From the NCBI RefSeq assembly GCF_003182195.1, contig NZ_QGTM01000014.1, positions 1-64,000 of the forward strand: DNA of 64,000 nt, in the 5' to 3' direction. The stretch comes from Halomonas sp. A11-A. GTDB lineage: Bacteria > Pseudomonadota > Gammaproteobacteria > Pseudomonadales > Halomonadaceae. Of this stretch, positions 17,290 through 26,233 are shown in pieces (within the stretch, counting starts at the first letter, position 1; each line of letters opens with the position of its first letter). A program made the position numbers and the translations under genes. Below the pieces are notes generated by a model. It did not search any database. It had not been told where the DNA came from and saw only the letters and a program-made list of their open reading frames with translations.

Positions 17290-19068
17290 ATGCCTGCCAT
17301 GCCCCTGGATGCCTGGATCTCCCTCGCCGTCGTGATCGTCGTCTTTCCGCTGATGGCCTTCTCGCGGCTGGGGCCGGATATCGTCCTGCTGGGCGCGGTG
17401 ATCCTGCTGCTGACGCTCGGCATCCTCGAACCGTCCCAGGCGCTGGGCGGCTTCGCCAGCACCGGCCTGTTCACCGTGGCCTTCATGTATGTGCTGGTCA
17501 CCGCCATCCGCCAGACCGGCGGCATCGACCTGATCATTCGCCATGTGCTCGGCCGGCCGCGCCGCGAGAGCGGGGCGCTGCTGCGCTTGCTGCTGTCGGT
17601 GGCCTTCCTGAGCGGCTTCCTCAACAACACCCCGGTGGTGGCCACCTACATTCCCGCGGTGCTGAGCTGGAGTCGCCGAGTGTGTGTGCCGGCCCACCGC
17701 CTGCTGATGCCGCTCAGCTTCGCCTCTATCCTCGGCGGCACCATCACCCTGTTCGGCACCAGTACCAACCTGGTGGTGCATGGCCTGCTGGTGGACCGTT
17801 CACCCGAGCTTGCCATGGGGCTCTTCGATCTCGCCTGGGTGGGCGTGCCGGTGGCGGTGGTCGGCCTCGCCTACCTGATCCTGCTGGGGCCGCGGCTGCT
17901 GCCGGCGCGGCGCGGCGCCGCGGCGGCCTTCGAGAACCCCCGTGAATTCACCATCGAGATGGAGGTCGACCCGGAGGGCCCTCTGGTCAATCGCACGGTG
18001 GAGGAGGCGGGGCTGCGCCACCTCCAGGAGCTGTTCCTGGTGGAGATCGAGCGCGACGGCAACGTGGTCAGCGTGGTGGGGCCCGGTGAGCGGCTCAAGG
18101 GCGGCGACCGGCTGGTGTTCGCCGGCACCAGCGAGGCGGCGGTGGAGCTGCAGCAGGTGCGCGGCCTGATGCCGTCGCGCCACGGTGAGTCGAGCCTGGA
18201 GAAGGACTTCAAGGAGCGGCGCCTGGTCGAGGCGGTGGTCTCCAGCCAGTGCCAGTTCGTCGGTCAGCGCATCCGCGACGGCCACTTCCGCACCCTCTAC
18301 GGTGCCGCCGTGCTGGCGGTGTGCCGCGGCGGCGAGCGGGTCGCCGGCAACCTCGGCCAGGTACGCCTGCAGCCCGCCGACGTGCTGCTGCTGGAGGCGC
18401 GCCCGCCCTTCATCGAGCGCCATCGCCAGTCGCGGGACTTCCTGCTGATCAGCCAGCTCAACGGGGCGGCACGCCCCGTTCACGAGAAGGCCTGGCTGGC
18501 CTGGAGCATCCTGGCCGGCGTGGTGGCCCTGGCCAGCCTCGGGGTGATGAGCATGATGAATGCGGCCATGCTGGGGGCGGCGCTGGTGCTGCTGACCGGC
18601 TGCTGCTCGGTGGGGGCCGCCAAGCGCGGGCTGGATACCCAGGTGCTGCTGACCATCGCCGCCTCCTTCGGCCTGGGCGCGGCGCTGGAGAGCTCCGGGG
18701 CCGCGGCGGCTCTTGCCGGAGGGGCCCTGGCGCTGGCGGATGGCAACCCACTGCTGCTGCTGGTCGGGACCTACCTGCTGGTGGCGCTGCTGACCGAGCT
18801 GGTCACCAACAACGCCGCCGCGGTGATCACCTTCCCGGTGGTGATGGCCAGCGCCGAGAGCCTGGGGGTGAACCCGATGCCCTTCGTGGTGGCGGTGATG
18901 TTCGCCGCCTCGGCGAGCTTCCTCACGCCTATCGGCTACCAGACCAACCTGATGGTGCACGGGCCCGGAGGCTACCGCTTCGGCGACTTCCTGCGGGTGG
19001 GCGGGCTGCTCAACCTGATCACCGCCGCGGTGGCCCTGACGCTGATTCCGCTTATCTGGCCCTTCTGA
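17290..19068 (+). CDS. SLC13/DASS-type anion transporter with TrkA-C (RCK_C) domains
   Basis: A 592-residue carrier. Two membrane halves carry the substrate/sodium motifs FLNNTPVVATYIP with FGTSTNLVVHG, and LVTNNAAAVITFP with TPIGYQTNLMVHG. Between them (about 205-390) are two soluble TrkA-C-like domains (GPLVNRTVEEAGL and SQCQFVGQRIRDG). This layout is typical of bacterial Na+/sulfate or dicarboxylate symporters of the SLC13-like group. The substrate cannot be fixed; sulfate is most often proposed. Start may be 17290 or the ATG at 17299; neither has a strong SD. Confidence 0.85.
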   Translation: MPAMPLDAWISLAVVIVVFPLMAFSRLGPDIVLLGAVILLLTLGILEPSQALGGFASTGLFTVAFMYVLVTAIRQTGGIDLIIRHVLGRPRRESGALLRLLLSVAFLSGFLNNTPVVATYIPAVLSWSRRVCVPAHRLLMPLSFASILGGTITLFGTSTNLVVHGLLVDRSPELAMGLFDLAWVGVPVAVVGLAYLILLGPRLLPARRGAAAAFENPREFTIEMEVDPEGPLVNRTVEEAGLRHLQELFLVEIERDGNVVSVVGPGERLKGGDRLVFAGTSEAAVELQQVRGLMPSRHGESSLEKDFKERRLVEAVVSSQCQFVGQRIRDGHFRTLYGAAVLAVCRGGERVAGNLGQVRLQPADVLLLEARPPFIERHRQSRDFLLISQLNGAARPVHEKAWLAWSILAGVVALASLGVMSMMNAAMLGAALVLLTGCCSVGAAKRGLDTQVLLTIAASFGLGAALESSGAAAALAGGALALADGNPLLLLVGTYLLVALLTELVTNNAAAVITFPVVMASAESLGVNPMPFVVAVMFAASASFLTPIGYQTNLMVHGPGGYRFGDFLRVGGLLNLITAAVALTLIPLIWPF

Positions 19069-19148
19069 CGGACCCGGCGTCTCGCCGCCGCCATGGCTTT
19101 GCGGTAGGGTGTCGGGTCTGATTTCCCCGACCAATGGAAGCCCTCCCC

Positions 19149-19817
19149 ATGAGCCAACCCGGTGAGCTGATCATCGAGCCGAAGGGCGGCAAGCCCGCCG
19201 ATGCCTGTGTCTTCATCCTGCACGGCCTGGGGGCCGACGGCAGCGACTTCGAGCCGCTGGTGCCGGCCCTCTCGCTGCCGGCCGACGCCAGCGTGCGCTT
19301 CATCCTGCCCCATGCGCCGCGCCTGCCGGTGACCATCAACGGCGGCATGGTGATGCCGGCCTGGTACGACATCCTCGAGATGAACCTGGGGCGGCGCGTC
19401 GACGAGCGCCAGCTAAAGGCCTCCGCCGAGCGCATCCAGGGCCTGGTGCGCGAGCAGATCGGCCACGGCATCGACAGCCGTCGGATCATCCTGGCCGGCT
19501 TCTCCCAGGGCGGGGCGGTGGCCTACCAGGCGGCGCTCTCCTTCGAGCAGCCGCTGGGCGGCCTGCTGGCGCTCTCCACCTACTTCGCCACCGCGGAGAG
19601 CATCGCCCTGGCCGAGGCCAACCGCGAACTGCCCGTCGAGGTGCACCACGGCAGCTTCGACCCGGTGGTGCCCGAGGCGCTCGGCCGCGCGGGCTTCGAG
19701 CGGGTCAAGTCGCTGGGCTATCCGGCCCACTATCGCCAGTACCCCATGGCCCATGCGGTCTGCCCCCAGCAGGTCGCTGATATCGGCCACTGGCTGAGCC
19801 AGCGCCTGGCCCGCTGA
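19149..19817 (+). CDS. Alpha/beta-hydrolase carboxylesterase/phospholipase
   Basis: The 222-residue protein is of the acyl-protein thioesterase/carboxylesterase II type. Visible are the oxyanion LHGLGADGSDF, the nucleophile elbow GFSQGGAVAYQ (Ser near 115), the catalytic Asp in HGSFDPVVP and the His in PMAHAVCPQQ. Pseudomonas EstB-like enzymes of this type hydrolyse short-chain carboxylic esters. GGAAG nine bases upstream supports the start at 19149. It is probably cytoplasmic, since no signal peptide is evident. Confidence 0.88.
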   Translation: MSQPGELIIEPKGGKPADACVFILHGLGADGSDFEPLVPALSLPADASVRFILPHAPRLPVTINGGMVMPAWYDILEMNLGRRVDERQLKASAERIQGLVREQIGHGIDSRRIILAGFSQGGAVAYQAALSFEQPLGGLLALSTYFATAESIALAEANRELPVEVHHGSFDPVVPEALGRAGFERVKSLGYPAHYRQYPMAHAVCPQQVADIGHWLSQRLAR

Positions 19818-19936
19818 GCCCTGGCCGAGCGCCATCGGCCATGCGTACAGGTGCCAGGCCACGCATTTTGGGCTAGGGTGGAGGGTGGACGCGGAGAGGT
19901 CCCTTCACTTGACGCAGGGAGTGTCGTGGCTTGGGC

Positions 19937-20746
19937 ATGGAGATAGTCAGGCGGACATGGCAGCGCTGGCGGGCCGGAGGCGAGCAGAGCGCCCCCGGTC
20001 TCGATGCGCTGCTGCTCGCGCACTATCCCGGGGCGGTCATGCTGCTCGACGAGCAGGGCGTGGTGCTGCGCGTCAATCCCGACTTCGAGCGCCATGCCGG
20101 CTACCCTCCCGACCAGCTCCTCGGTCGTCGGGCGGTGACGCTGGATGCCGACCCCCTGCATGGCGGTTTCGCCCTCGCTCTCGATCACTGCTTCACCACG
20201 CGGCAGGCATGGCGTGGCGTGCTCCTCTGCCGGCGAGCCGATGGTGCCCTGCGCCACCAGACCACCATGATCCAGCCCTTGGAGGAGCGCCCGGGTGGCC
20301 CGCTGCGGCTGCTGGTGATCCAGTATGACGTCACCGGCATGCGCGAGCGGGAACTCCACGATCGGCAGCTGCTGGCGCGGCTCGAGGGCACCGTCTCGCA
20401 CCTACCCGGGGCGGTGTTCCGCCTGCGCCAGGATGCGGCCGGCCATCTGGAGCTGCTCTATGCCAGCGAAGGACTGGTAGCGCTGATCGGGCAGACGCCC
20501 GAGCGGGTGATGGTCGATATCGAGCGCCTGCGCCGGGCGGTGGAGGAGATCGTCCTGGAGGTCGAGGGGGCGACCATCCGCTTCACGGTCAGCCTGGGCC
20601 TGGCGATCCTGCTCCCCAACGGCAGCCTGGAGGGCGCCCTGGGCGATGCCGACCGGGCCCTCTACCGGGCCAAGCACGAGGGGCGCAACCGGATCTGCGG
20701 GTCCGGCGGCGCCTCGCCGCTTCCCCGCGACGCTGATCCAGCGTGA
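19937..20746 (+). pseudogene. PAS-containing diguanylate cyclase with the GGDEF core deleted in frame
   Basis: The open frame (269 residues) has an intact PAS domain (about 25-130: AVMLLDEQGVVLRVNPDF) and the start of a second (about 138-180: LPGAVFRLRQD). It then jumps to the last part of a GGDEF domain (IERLRRAVEEIVLE, FTVSLGLAI, DADRALYRAKHEGRNRI). The usual start of the cyclase domain (DxLTGLxNR) and the GGDEF motif are missing. The joint is near residue 185, and roughly 120-140 residues that should lie there are absent with the frame kept. No cyclase activity is expected. It could persist as a sensor fragment. ATG 19937 is preferred to TTG 19931. Confidence 0.75.
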
Positions 20747-20792
20747 GGGGGCGCCCTGGCATTCACCCCGCGAAGTGGTCAGGATCTTCGTC

Positions 20793-21437
20793 ATGATATC
20801 GACTGCCCTGATTCTCCTGGCGCTGCTCTGCCTGCTGGACCGGCAGCTGGCCCGCGCCTGCCTGGCCTTCATCGCCTTCGCCCTGGTGATGGCGCTCGCC
20901 TGGTGGCGGCTGGGGGCTCCCTGGCTGGCCGCTGCCGAGGCGCTGCTGGGCGCGCTGCTGTCCGGCGCTGCCCTCTTCCATGCGCTGGGTTGCGCCGGCG
21001 ACGTGCCACGCCTGCCCCAGCGGGACACCACGCCGCGCTCCGGCCTCCGGGCGGCAGTGCGTTGGCTCGCCGTCCTGGCCTGGCTCCTGCTTGTCGGCCT
21101 GGCGCTGGTGGGACTGCTCGCCAGCGAGCGGCTCTCCCTGCGCGGGACCGCCATGCCGGCCCTGGTGCCGACGGGGCTCGGGGTGATGGCGCTGGGGCTG
21201 TGGGCCTTCGCCCACCATCGCCACCTGCTGCGCCGGCTGCTGGCCTTCAACGTGCTCGGCTCCGGCGTCTTCCTGCTGCTGGCGGGGCTCGCGGGCACTG
21301 CTCCCGAGGTGCAGGGGCTGATCCTGGTGGGGCTGACGGTGGCGCTGGTCGGCTCGGTGCTGGGCGCTCTGCTGCTGCGCCGCCTGCATGCCCTGGAGGG
21401 CAGCGTGATCCTCGAGCCCGAGGCCGCCCATGAGTGA
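20793..21437 (+). CDS. Fused MrpB-like (DUF4040/MbhD) and MrpC/NuoK-like antiporter subunit
   Basis: A 214-residue membrane protein that combines two small subunits. The N-terminal half (about 1-70) has the DUF4040/MbhD pattern with the conserved acidic helix LAAAEALLGALLSGAA. The C-terminal half (about 125-205) has the NuoK/MrpC layout of three helices with LLRRLLAFNVLGSGVFLLL and APEVQGLILVGLTVAL; the NuoK helix-2 glutamate is Asn here, as MrpC-type proteins may lack it. It opens a four-gene run in which each gene overlaps the next, and overlaps the following start by eight bases. It should form part of the membrane arm of a cation/proton antiporter-like complex. Confidence 0.7.
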   Translation: MISTALILLALLCLLDRQLARACLAFIAFALVMALAWWRLGAPWLAAAEALLGALLSGAALFHALGCAGDVPRLPQRDTTPRSGLRAAVRWLAVLAWLLLVGLALVGLLASERLSLRGTAMPALVPTGLGVMALGLWAFAHHRHLLRRLLAFNVLGSGVFLLLAGLAGTAPEVQGLILVGLTVALVGSVLGALLLRRLHALEGSVILEPEAAHE

Positions 21438-22878
21438 AGCCGCAAGCCTGCTGCTGTGGCTGACGCTGGCGGCGCCGCTGCCACTGGGCCTGCTGGCCCT
21501 CTGGAAACCGCCGTGCCAGATGCGCACGGTGGTGCTGGCCACCGGGGCGCTGCCGCTGGCGACGCTGTGGCTGCTGCCCAGAGCGGGGGAGGGCGCGCTG
21601 CACGGCAGCCTGGCGCTGGGTGGGCTCTCGCTGCACTGGCGGCTGGATGCCCTGGCGGCGCTGCTCCTGCTGCTGACCCAACTGGTGCTGCTGGCCAGCG
21701 CCGCCTACGGCGTGGGTCACCGCCGCGCGGCGCTGGCCGCCGACGCGCCCCATGCGCGCTTCTGGCCGCTGCTGGGCGGCCTGGCGTTCGCCCTGGGGGT
21801 GATCTGGGTGGCCGCCGACCTGCTGCTGCTCTATGCCGGCCTGGAGCTGATGGGGCTGTGTGCAGTGGGCATGATGCTGCTGCCCGGCAAGGCCGAGGCG
21901 ATCCGCGCCGGCCTGCGCTACCTGCTCTACGCCCTGGTGGGATCGCTGGCCTGGCTGCTGGGGGTGGCGCTGCTGCTGGGTGCCTGGGGCACCCTGGAGC
22001 TGAGCGGCCTGGCCGCGGTGGCCGAGCCCGATGCCACCACCCGCATCGCCATGGCGCTGCTGGCCGGCGGCCTGCTGCTCAAGGCGGCGATCTTCCCGCT
22101 GCACGGCTGGCTGGCCCCGGTGCATGCCAGCGCCTGGACCCCGGTCAGCGCCGTGCATGGCGCCCTGGTGGTCAAGGCCTCCTTCTTCATCCTGATCACC
22201 CTGTGGCGGCGGCTGCTGCCGGAGGCCGAGGGGGCGGCCTGGGCGCTGGGCCTGCTGGGGGCGGCGGCGGTGCTGTGGGGCGGGCTCAAGGCGTGGCGGG
22301 CCGACTCCCTCAAGCAGGTGGTGGCCTGGTCCACGGTGGGTCAGCTCGGCTACCTGATGCTGGCCTTTCCGCTGCTGGCCGGCGCCGCCGCCTCGGTGGC
22401 GTCGCTGGCCTGGCAGGCCACCTGGCTGCAGCTGGCCGGCCACGCCCTGGCCAAGGCGGCGATGTTCATGGCCGCCGGCAACCTTCTGTTCTCCACCGGT
22501 GCCAGCCGCCTGGTCGACCTGGCCGGCACCAGCCGCCGGCTGCCGCTGTCGCTGATGACCTTCGGGGTGGCCGCGGTGACCCTGATGGGGCTGCCGCCCA
22601 GCGCCGGCTTCACCGCCAAGTGGCTGCTGCTGCAGGCCTCGCTGGAGTCGGGCCAGTGGCCCTGGGCGGTGGTGCTGGTGCTCGGCACCCTGCTGACCGC
22701 CGCCTATGTGTTCCGGGTACTGCGCTGCTCCTTCGTGGAGGAGGCGCCGCGCCATGAGTTCCACCCCCTGCCGCGGGGCACCGACCTCACGCCGCTGCTG
22801 CTAGCCCTGGCAGCGGTGGGGCTCGGCCTGGTGGCGGAGTGGCCGCTGTCGCTGCTGCGCCAGGGAGGGGTGCCATGA
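21430..22878 (+). CDS. MrpD/NuoN-like proton-conducting antiporter subunit
   Basis: A 482-residue protein with about 14 hydrophobic helices. The residues that define the family are visible: the helix-5 glutamate in LLLYAGLELMGLCAVG, the helix-7 lysine in LLLKAAIFPLHGWL, a helix-8 lysine in HGALVVKASFFIL and a helix-12 lysine in SAGFTAKWLLLQ. WSTVGQLGYLML and HALAKAAMFMAAGN are also typical. Proteins of this type translocate protons or Na+ in Mrp antiporters, complex I and Mbh hydrogenases. It is the second gene of the operon, and its stop overlaps the next start (ATGA). Confidence 0.87.
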   Translation: MSEAASLLLWLTLAAPLPLGLLALWKPPCQMRTVVLATGALPLATLWLLPRAGEGALHGSLALGGLSLHWRLDALAALLLLLTQLVLLASAAYGVGHRRAALAADAPHARFWPLLGGLAFALGVIWVAADLLLLYAGLELMGLCAVGMMLLPGKAEAIRAGLRYLLYALVGSLAWLLGVALLLGAWGTLELSGLAAVAEPDATTRIAMALLAGGLLLKAAIFPLHGWLAPVHASAWTPVSAVHGALVVKASFFILITLWRRLLPEAEGAAWALGLLGAAAVLWGGLKAWRADSLKQVVAWSTVGQLGYLMLAFPLLAGAAASVASLAWQATWLQLAGHALAKAAMFMAAGNLLFSTGASRLVDLAGTSRRLPLSLMTFGVAAVTLMGLPPSAGFTAKWLLLQASLESGQWPWAVVLVLGTLLTAAYVFRVLRCSFVEEAPRHEFHPLPRGTDLTPLLLALAAVGLGLVAEWPLSLLRQGGVP

Positions 22879-24380
22879 GCGGGGCCTTCTTCCCGGTCGC
22901 CACCCTGGCCACGTCGCTCGCGGCGGCGGCGATCATCTTCCTGCTGCCGGAGGGTGCCTTCCGCGCCCGGACCGGGCTCAACCTGGCCGCCGCCGTGCTC
23001 AAGATCGGCCTGGTGGCCTGGATGGTGCGTGGCCTCAGCCAGGGGCATGCCTACGCTGTGGAGTTCCCGGTGCTGGAGGGGCTCGCCTTCGTGCTGCGCG
23101 CCGACCCCCTGGGCATCATGTTCGCCGGGCTCTCCTCGCTGCTGTGGCTGTTCACCACCATCTATGCTATCGGCTACCTGGAGGGCTCGCCCAACCGGCG
23201 GCGCTTCTTCGGTTTCTTCAGCCTCTGCGTGGCCAGCACCCTGGGCATCAGCCTGGCCGGCAACCTCTTCACCTTCCTGATCTTCTACGAGCTGCTGACC
23301 CTCTCCACCTACCCGCTGGTGGCTCATCGCGGCACCCCCAAGGCGCTGGCCGCGGCCACCCTCTACCTGCGCTTCACCCTGACCGCGGGGCTGGTGCTGA
23401 TGATCGGCATGGTGGCGCTGCACGCCCTGGCCGGCGATATCCGCTTCGGCCAGCGGGAGATCCTCGCCGAGTTCGGCCCCGAGCAGCGCGGCGTGCTGAT
23501 CGCCATCTTCTGGGTGCTGATCGCCGGCTTCGGGGTCAAGGCGGGCCTGGTGCCGCTGCACGGCTGGCTGCCCCGGGCCATGGTGGCGCCGGCGCCGGTC
23601 AGCGCCCTGCTGCACGCGGTGGCGGTGGTCAAGGCCGGCGCCTTTGGCATCGTGCGCTTGGTCTATGACGTCTATGGCGCCGAGCTCAGCCACGCCCTGG
23701 GGCTGCTCACCGGGCTCGCCGTCATCGCCACCGTCACCATCCTCTATGGCTCCGTGCGCGCCCTGGCCCAGGTGGAGCTCAAGCCGCGGCTGGCCTTCTC
23801 CACGGTGAGCCAGGTGAGCTACATCGTGCTCGGGATCGGGCTGTTCGGGCCCCTGGGCACCATCGCTGCGCTCTCCCACCTGCTGCACCAGGGGCTGATG
23901 AAGATCACGCTGTTCTTCTGCGCCGGCAACTATGCCGAGGAGCTCGGTATCCACCGCATCGATGAGCTCGATGGCGCGGGACGACGCATGCCGCTGACCA
24001 GCCTGGCCTTTACCGTCGGCGCCCTGGGGATGATCGGCCTGCCGCCGCTGGTGGGCTTTCTCAGCAAGTGGTACCTGGGCACCGGGGCGGTGGAGGCCGG
24101 GATGTCCTGGGTGATCGCCGTGCTGGTGGCCAGCAGCCTGCTCAACGCGGCCTACTTCCTGCCGATCCTCTACCGGCTGTGGTTCCGGCCCGGCCCGGCC
24201 CATGGCGTGGGGGCCTGGCCCGAGGAGCGCCACCTGGGCCGCCTCGAGACGAATGCCTGGCTGCTGCTGCCGGTCATCGCCACGGCGCTGTTCAGCGTGA
24301 TGGCGGGACTCTTCGCCGGGCTGCCCTACAGCCCGCTGGAGTGGGCGACCCGGGTGGCCAGTCTGGAGTACCTGCCATGA
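22875..24380 (+). CDS. MrpD/HyfB-like proton-conducting antiporter subunit
   Basis: A 501-residue homologue of the preceding subunit. Conserved residues are the Glu of FLIFYELLTLSTYPLV, Lys in FGVKAGLVPLHGWLPRAM, Lys in VAVVKAGAFGIV, LAFSTVSQVSYIVLG, GLMKITLFFCAGN and a helix-12 Lys in LVGFLSKWYLG. All the charged residues thought to form the proton path are present, so it looks competent for ion translocation. The frame could open at 22839, but the ATG at 22875 sits in the four-base overlap used throughout this operon. Confidence 0.88.
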   Translation: MSGAFFPVATLATSLAAAAIIFLLPEGAFRARTGLNLAAAVLKIGLVAWMVRGLSQGHAYAVEFPVLEGLAFVLRADPLGIMFAGLSSLLWLFTTIYAIGYLEGSPNRRRFFGFFSLCVASTLGISLAGNLFTFLIFYELLTLSTYPLVAHRGTPKALAAATLYLRFTLTAGLVLMIGMVALHALAGDIRFGQREILAEFGPEQRGVLIAIFWVLIAGFGVKAGLVPLHGWLPRAMVAPAPVSALLHAVAVVKAGAFGIVRLVYDVYGAELSHALGLLTGLAVIATVTILYGSVRALAQVELKPRLAFSTVSQVSYIVLGIGLFGPLGTIAALSHLLHQGLMKITLFFCAGNYAEELGIHRIDELDGAGRRMPLTSLAFTVGALGMIGLPPLVGFLSKWYLGTGAVEAGMSWVIAVLVASSLLNAAYFLPILYRLWFRPGPAHGVGAWPEERHLGRLETNAWLLLPVIATALFSVMAGLFAGLPYSPLEWATRVASLEYLP

Positions 24381-26194
24381 GCCAGGAGATCTTCGCCGTG
24401 CTGATGATCGCCGCGCTGCTCTGGCCGCTGCTGCTGGGGTTGCGCCAGCCGCTGATGGCGGCCCTGGCCGGGCGCGACGAGGTGCGTTTCCCGCTCGACC
24501 CGCTGTGGGCCACGGCGCCGCTGCCGGCGCTGGCCCTGGCGCTGCTGGGCGGCGACGGTGAGCTGTCGATGGCAGCCTGGCTGCTGGGCGGGGTCTGGGT
24601 GCTGGACGAGCCGCGTCGCGTGCTGCTGGCGTTCACGGCGCTGCTGTGGCTGCTCGCCGGCTGGTATGCCCGCGGCTATCTGGCCGGGGACGGCGAGCGG
24701 GCCACCGCCGGGGACGGCGCGGCGGCCACGCGCCTTGCCCGCTTCGCCGTGCTCTGGCCGCTGACCCTCTCCGGCAACCTGCTGCTGCTGGTGGCCGAGG
24801 ACATCGCCAGCTTCTACCTGGGCTTCGCGGTGATGACCTTCGCCGCCTACGGCCTGGTGATCCACTCCGGCACCCGGGATGCCCTGACCGGCGGGCGCGC
24901 CTACCTGATCATGGCGGTGCTCGGCGAGGGGCTGATCCTGGGCGGCCTGCTGTGGGGCGCCGGCAGCCTGGGAGTGCTGACCCTGGGCGAGCTGCGCGAG
25001 GGGCTCGCCACGCTGGAGCAGGGCGCCTGGATCGGCGTGCTGCTGTGGCTCGGTTTCGGGGTCAAGGCCGGCGTGGCGGGCCTGCACCTGTGGCTGCCCC
25101 TGGCCCACCCGGTGGCGCCGACGCCGGCCAGCGCCGTACTCAGCGGGGCCATGGTCAAGGCCGGGGTGGTGGGCTGGATGGCGACCCTGCCGCTGGGCGA
25201 AACCGCCACCGCGGAGGGCATCGCCTGGCTGGGCCGCGCCATGCTGGCGGTGGGCCTGGTGGGGGCTATCGGCGCTGCCCTGGTGGGCGTCTGCCAGCGC
25301 CACCCCAAGGCGGTGCTGGCCTACTCCAGCGTCAGCCAGCTCGGCATGCTGGCCGCCCTGGTGGGGGCGGGGCTCACCGCCCCCGCGCTGTGGCCGGCGC
25401 TGGTCCCTGCCGTGGTGCTCTTCGCTGCCCACCACGGGCTCACCAAGGGGGCGCTGTTCCTGGGCGTGGGCATCGCCGAGCATCCGCCGCGGCTGCCGTC
25501 CTGGGCGCTGACGCTGCTGCTGGCCGCCCCGGCGCTCTCCCTGGCCGGCGTGCTGGGTTCCGGGCTTGCCACCAAATGGGCCTTCAAGGAGGCGCTCTAC
25601 GACGGTGGCTACGCGGGCCTGGTGACCTGGCTCTCCCTGGCGGCGGTGGGCACCACGGCGCTGATGGCGCGCACCCTGTGGTGCCAGTGGCCGGGCGAAC
25701 GGCAGGCTCGGCGGGACCGGCTGATGTCGCTGGCCGCTCCCATGCCGCTGGCCTGGCTGCTGCTGCTGGCAAGCGCCCTGGCCCTGCCGCTGTGGCTGCC
25801 GGCGCTGGGCATGGCGCCGGCCTGGCCGCCGGCGGCAGAGCTCGTGGGCCTCGGATGGCCGGCCCTGCTGGGGCTTGCGCTGTCGCTGCTGGTGGGGTGG
25901 CTGGTACATCGTGGGGTGCTGCGGGCGGCCTGGCGGCGCCCGCCCCCGGGGGATCTCTGGTGGCCGCTGGCCCATGGCCTCGGCCGGCTGTGGACGGCCA
26001 CCCGGCCCTCTCTCGAGCGGCTGGCCGCGGCAAAGGCGGCTTGGGTGGCCTGGTGGGTGGGCCTGGAGCGGTCGGGCACCGCGGCGCTGGAAGCGTTGGG
26101 CGAGGGGGAGGCGTGGCTGCGTCGCCACGCCGCGCTGCTGATGGTGGTCGTCGCCGTGGGGCTCGCCCTGGTGCTGCTGTTCAGCGCCGCCTGA
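24377..26194 (+). CDS. MrpA/NuoL-like antiporter subunit lacking the helix-5 glutamate
   Basis: A 605-residue paralogue with a long C-terminal extension (about 500-605) that holds an amphipathic stretch (LWTATRPSLERLAAAKAAW) and a final hydrophobic helix, reminiscent of the NuoL lateral arm. It keeps lysines in GFGVKAGVAGLHLWLP, SGAMVKAGVVGW and GLATKWAFKEAL. In the helix-5 position it reads YLGFAVMTFAAYGLV, with Ala where its two paralogues have Glu. Ion transfer through this subunit may therefore be altered. Last gene of the operon, convergent with the PhoH gene 40 bp on. No MrpE, F or G homologue is seen. Confidence 0.83.
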   Translation: MSQEIFAVLMIAALLWPLLLGLRQPLMAALAGRDEVRFPLDPLWATAPLPALALALLGGDGELSMAAWLLGGVWVLDEPRRVLLAFTALLWLLAGWYARGYLAGDGERATAGDGAAATRLARFAVLWPLTLSGNLLLLVAEDIASFYLGFAVMTFAAYGLVIHSGTRDALTGGRAYLIMAVLGEGLILGGLLWGAGSLGVLTLGELREGLATLEQGAWIGVLLWLGFGVKAGVAGLHLWLPLAHPVAPTPASAVLSGAMVKAGVVGWMATLPLGETATAEGIAWLGRAMLAVGLVGAIGAALVGVCQRHPKAVLAYSSVSQLGMLAALVGAGLTAPALWPALVPAVVLFAAHHGLTKGALFLGVGIAEHPPRLPSWALTLLLAAPALSLAGVLGSGLATKWAFKEALYDGGYAGLVTWLSLAAVGTTALMARTLWCQWPGERQARRDRLMSLAAPMPLAWLLLLASALALPLWLPALGMAPAWPPAAELVGLGWPALLGLALSLLVGWLVHRGVLRAAWRRPPPGDLWWPLAHGLGRLWTATRPSLERLAAAKAAWVAWWVGLERSGTAALEALGEGEAWLRRHAALLMVVVAVGLALVLLFSAA

Positions 26195-26233
26195 GGCCGG
26201 TAGGGGCCTCAGGCGGGAGCGGGCGGCGGCGTG

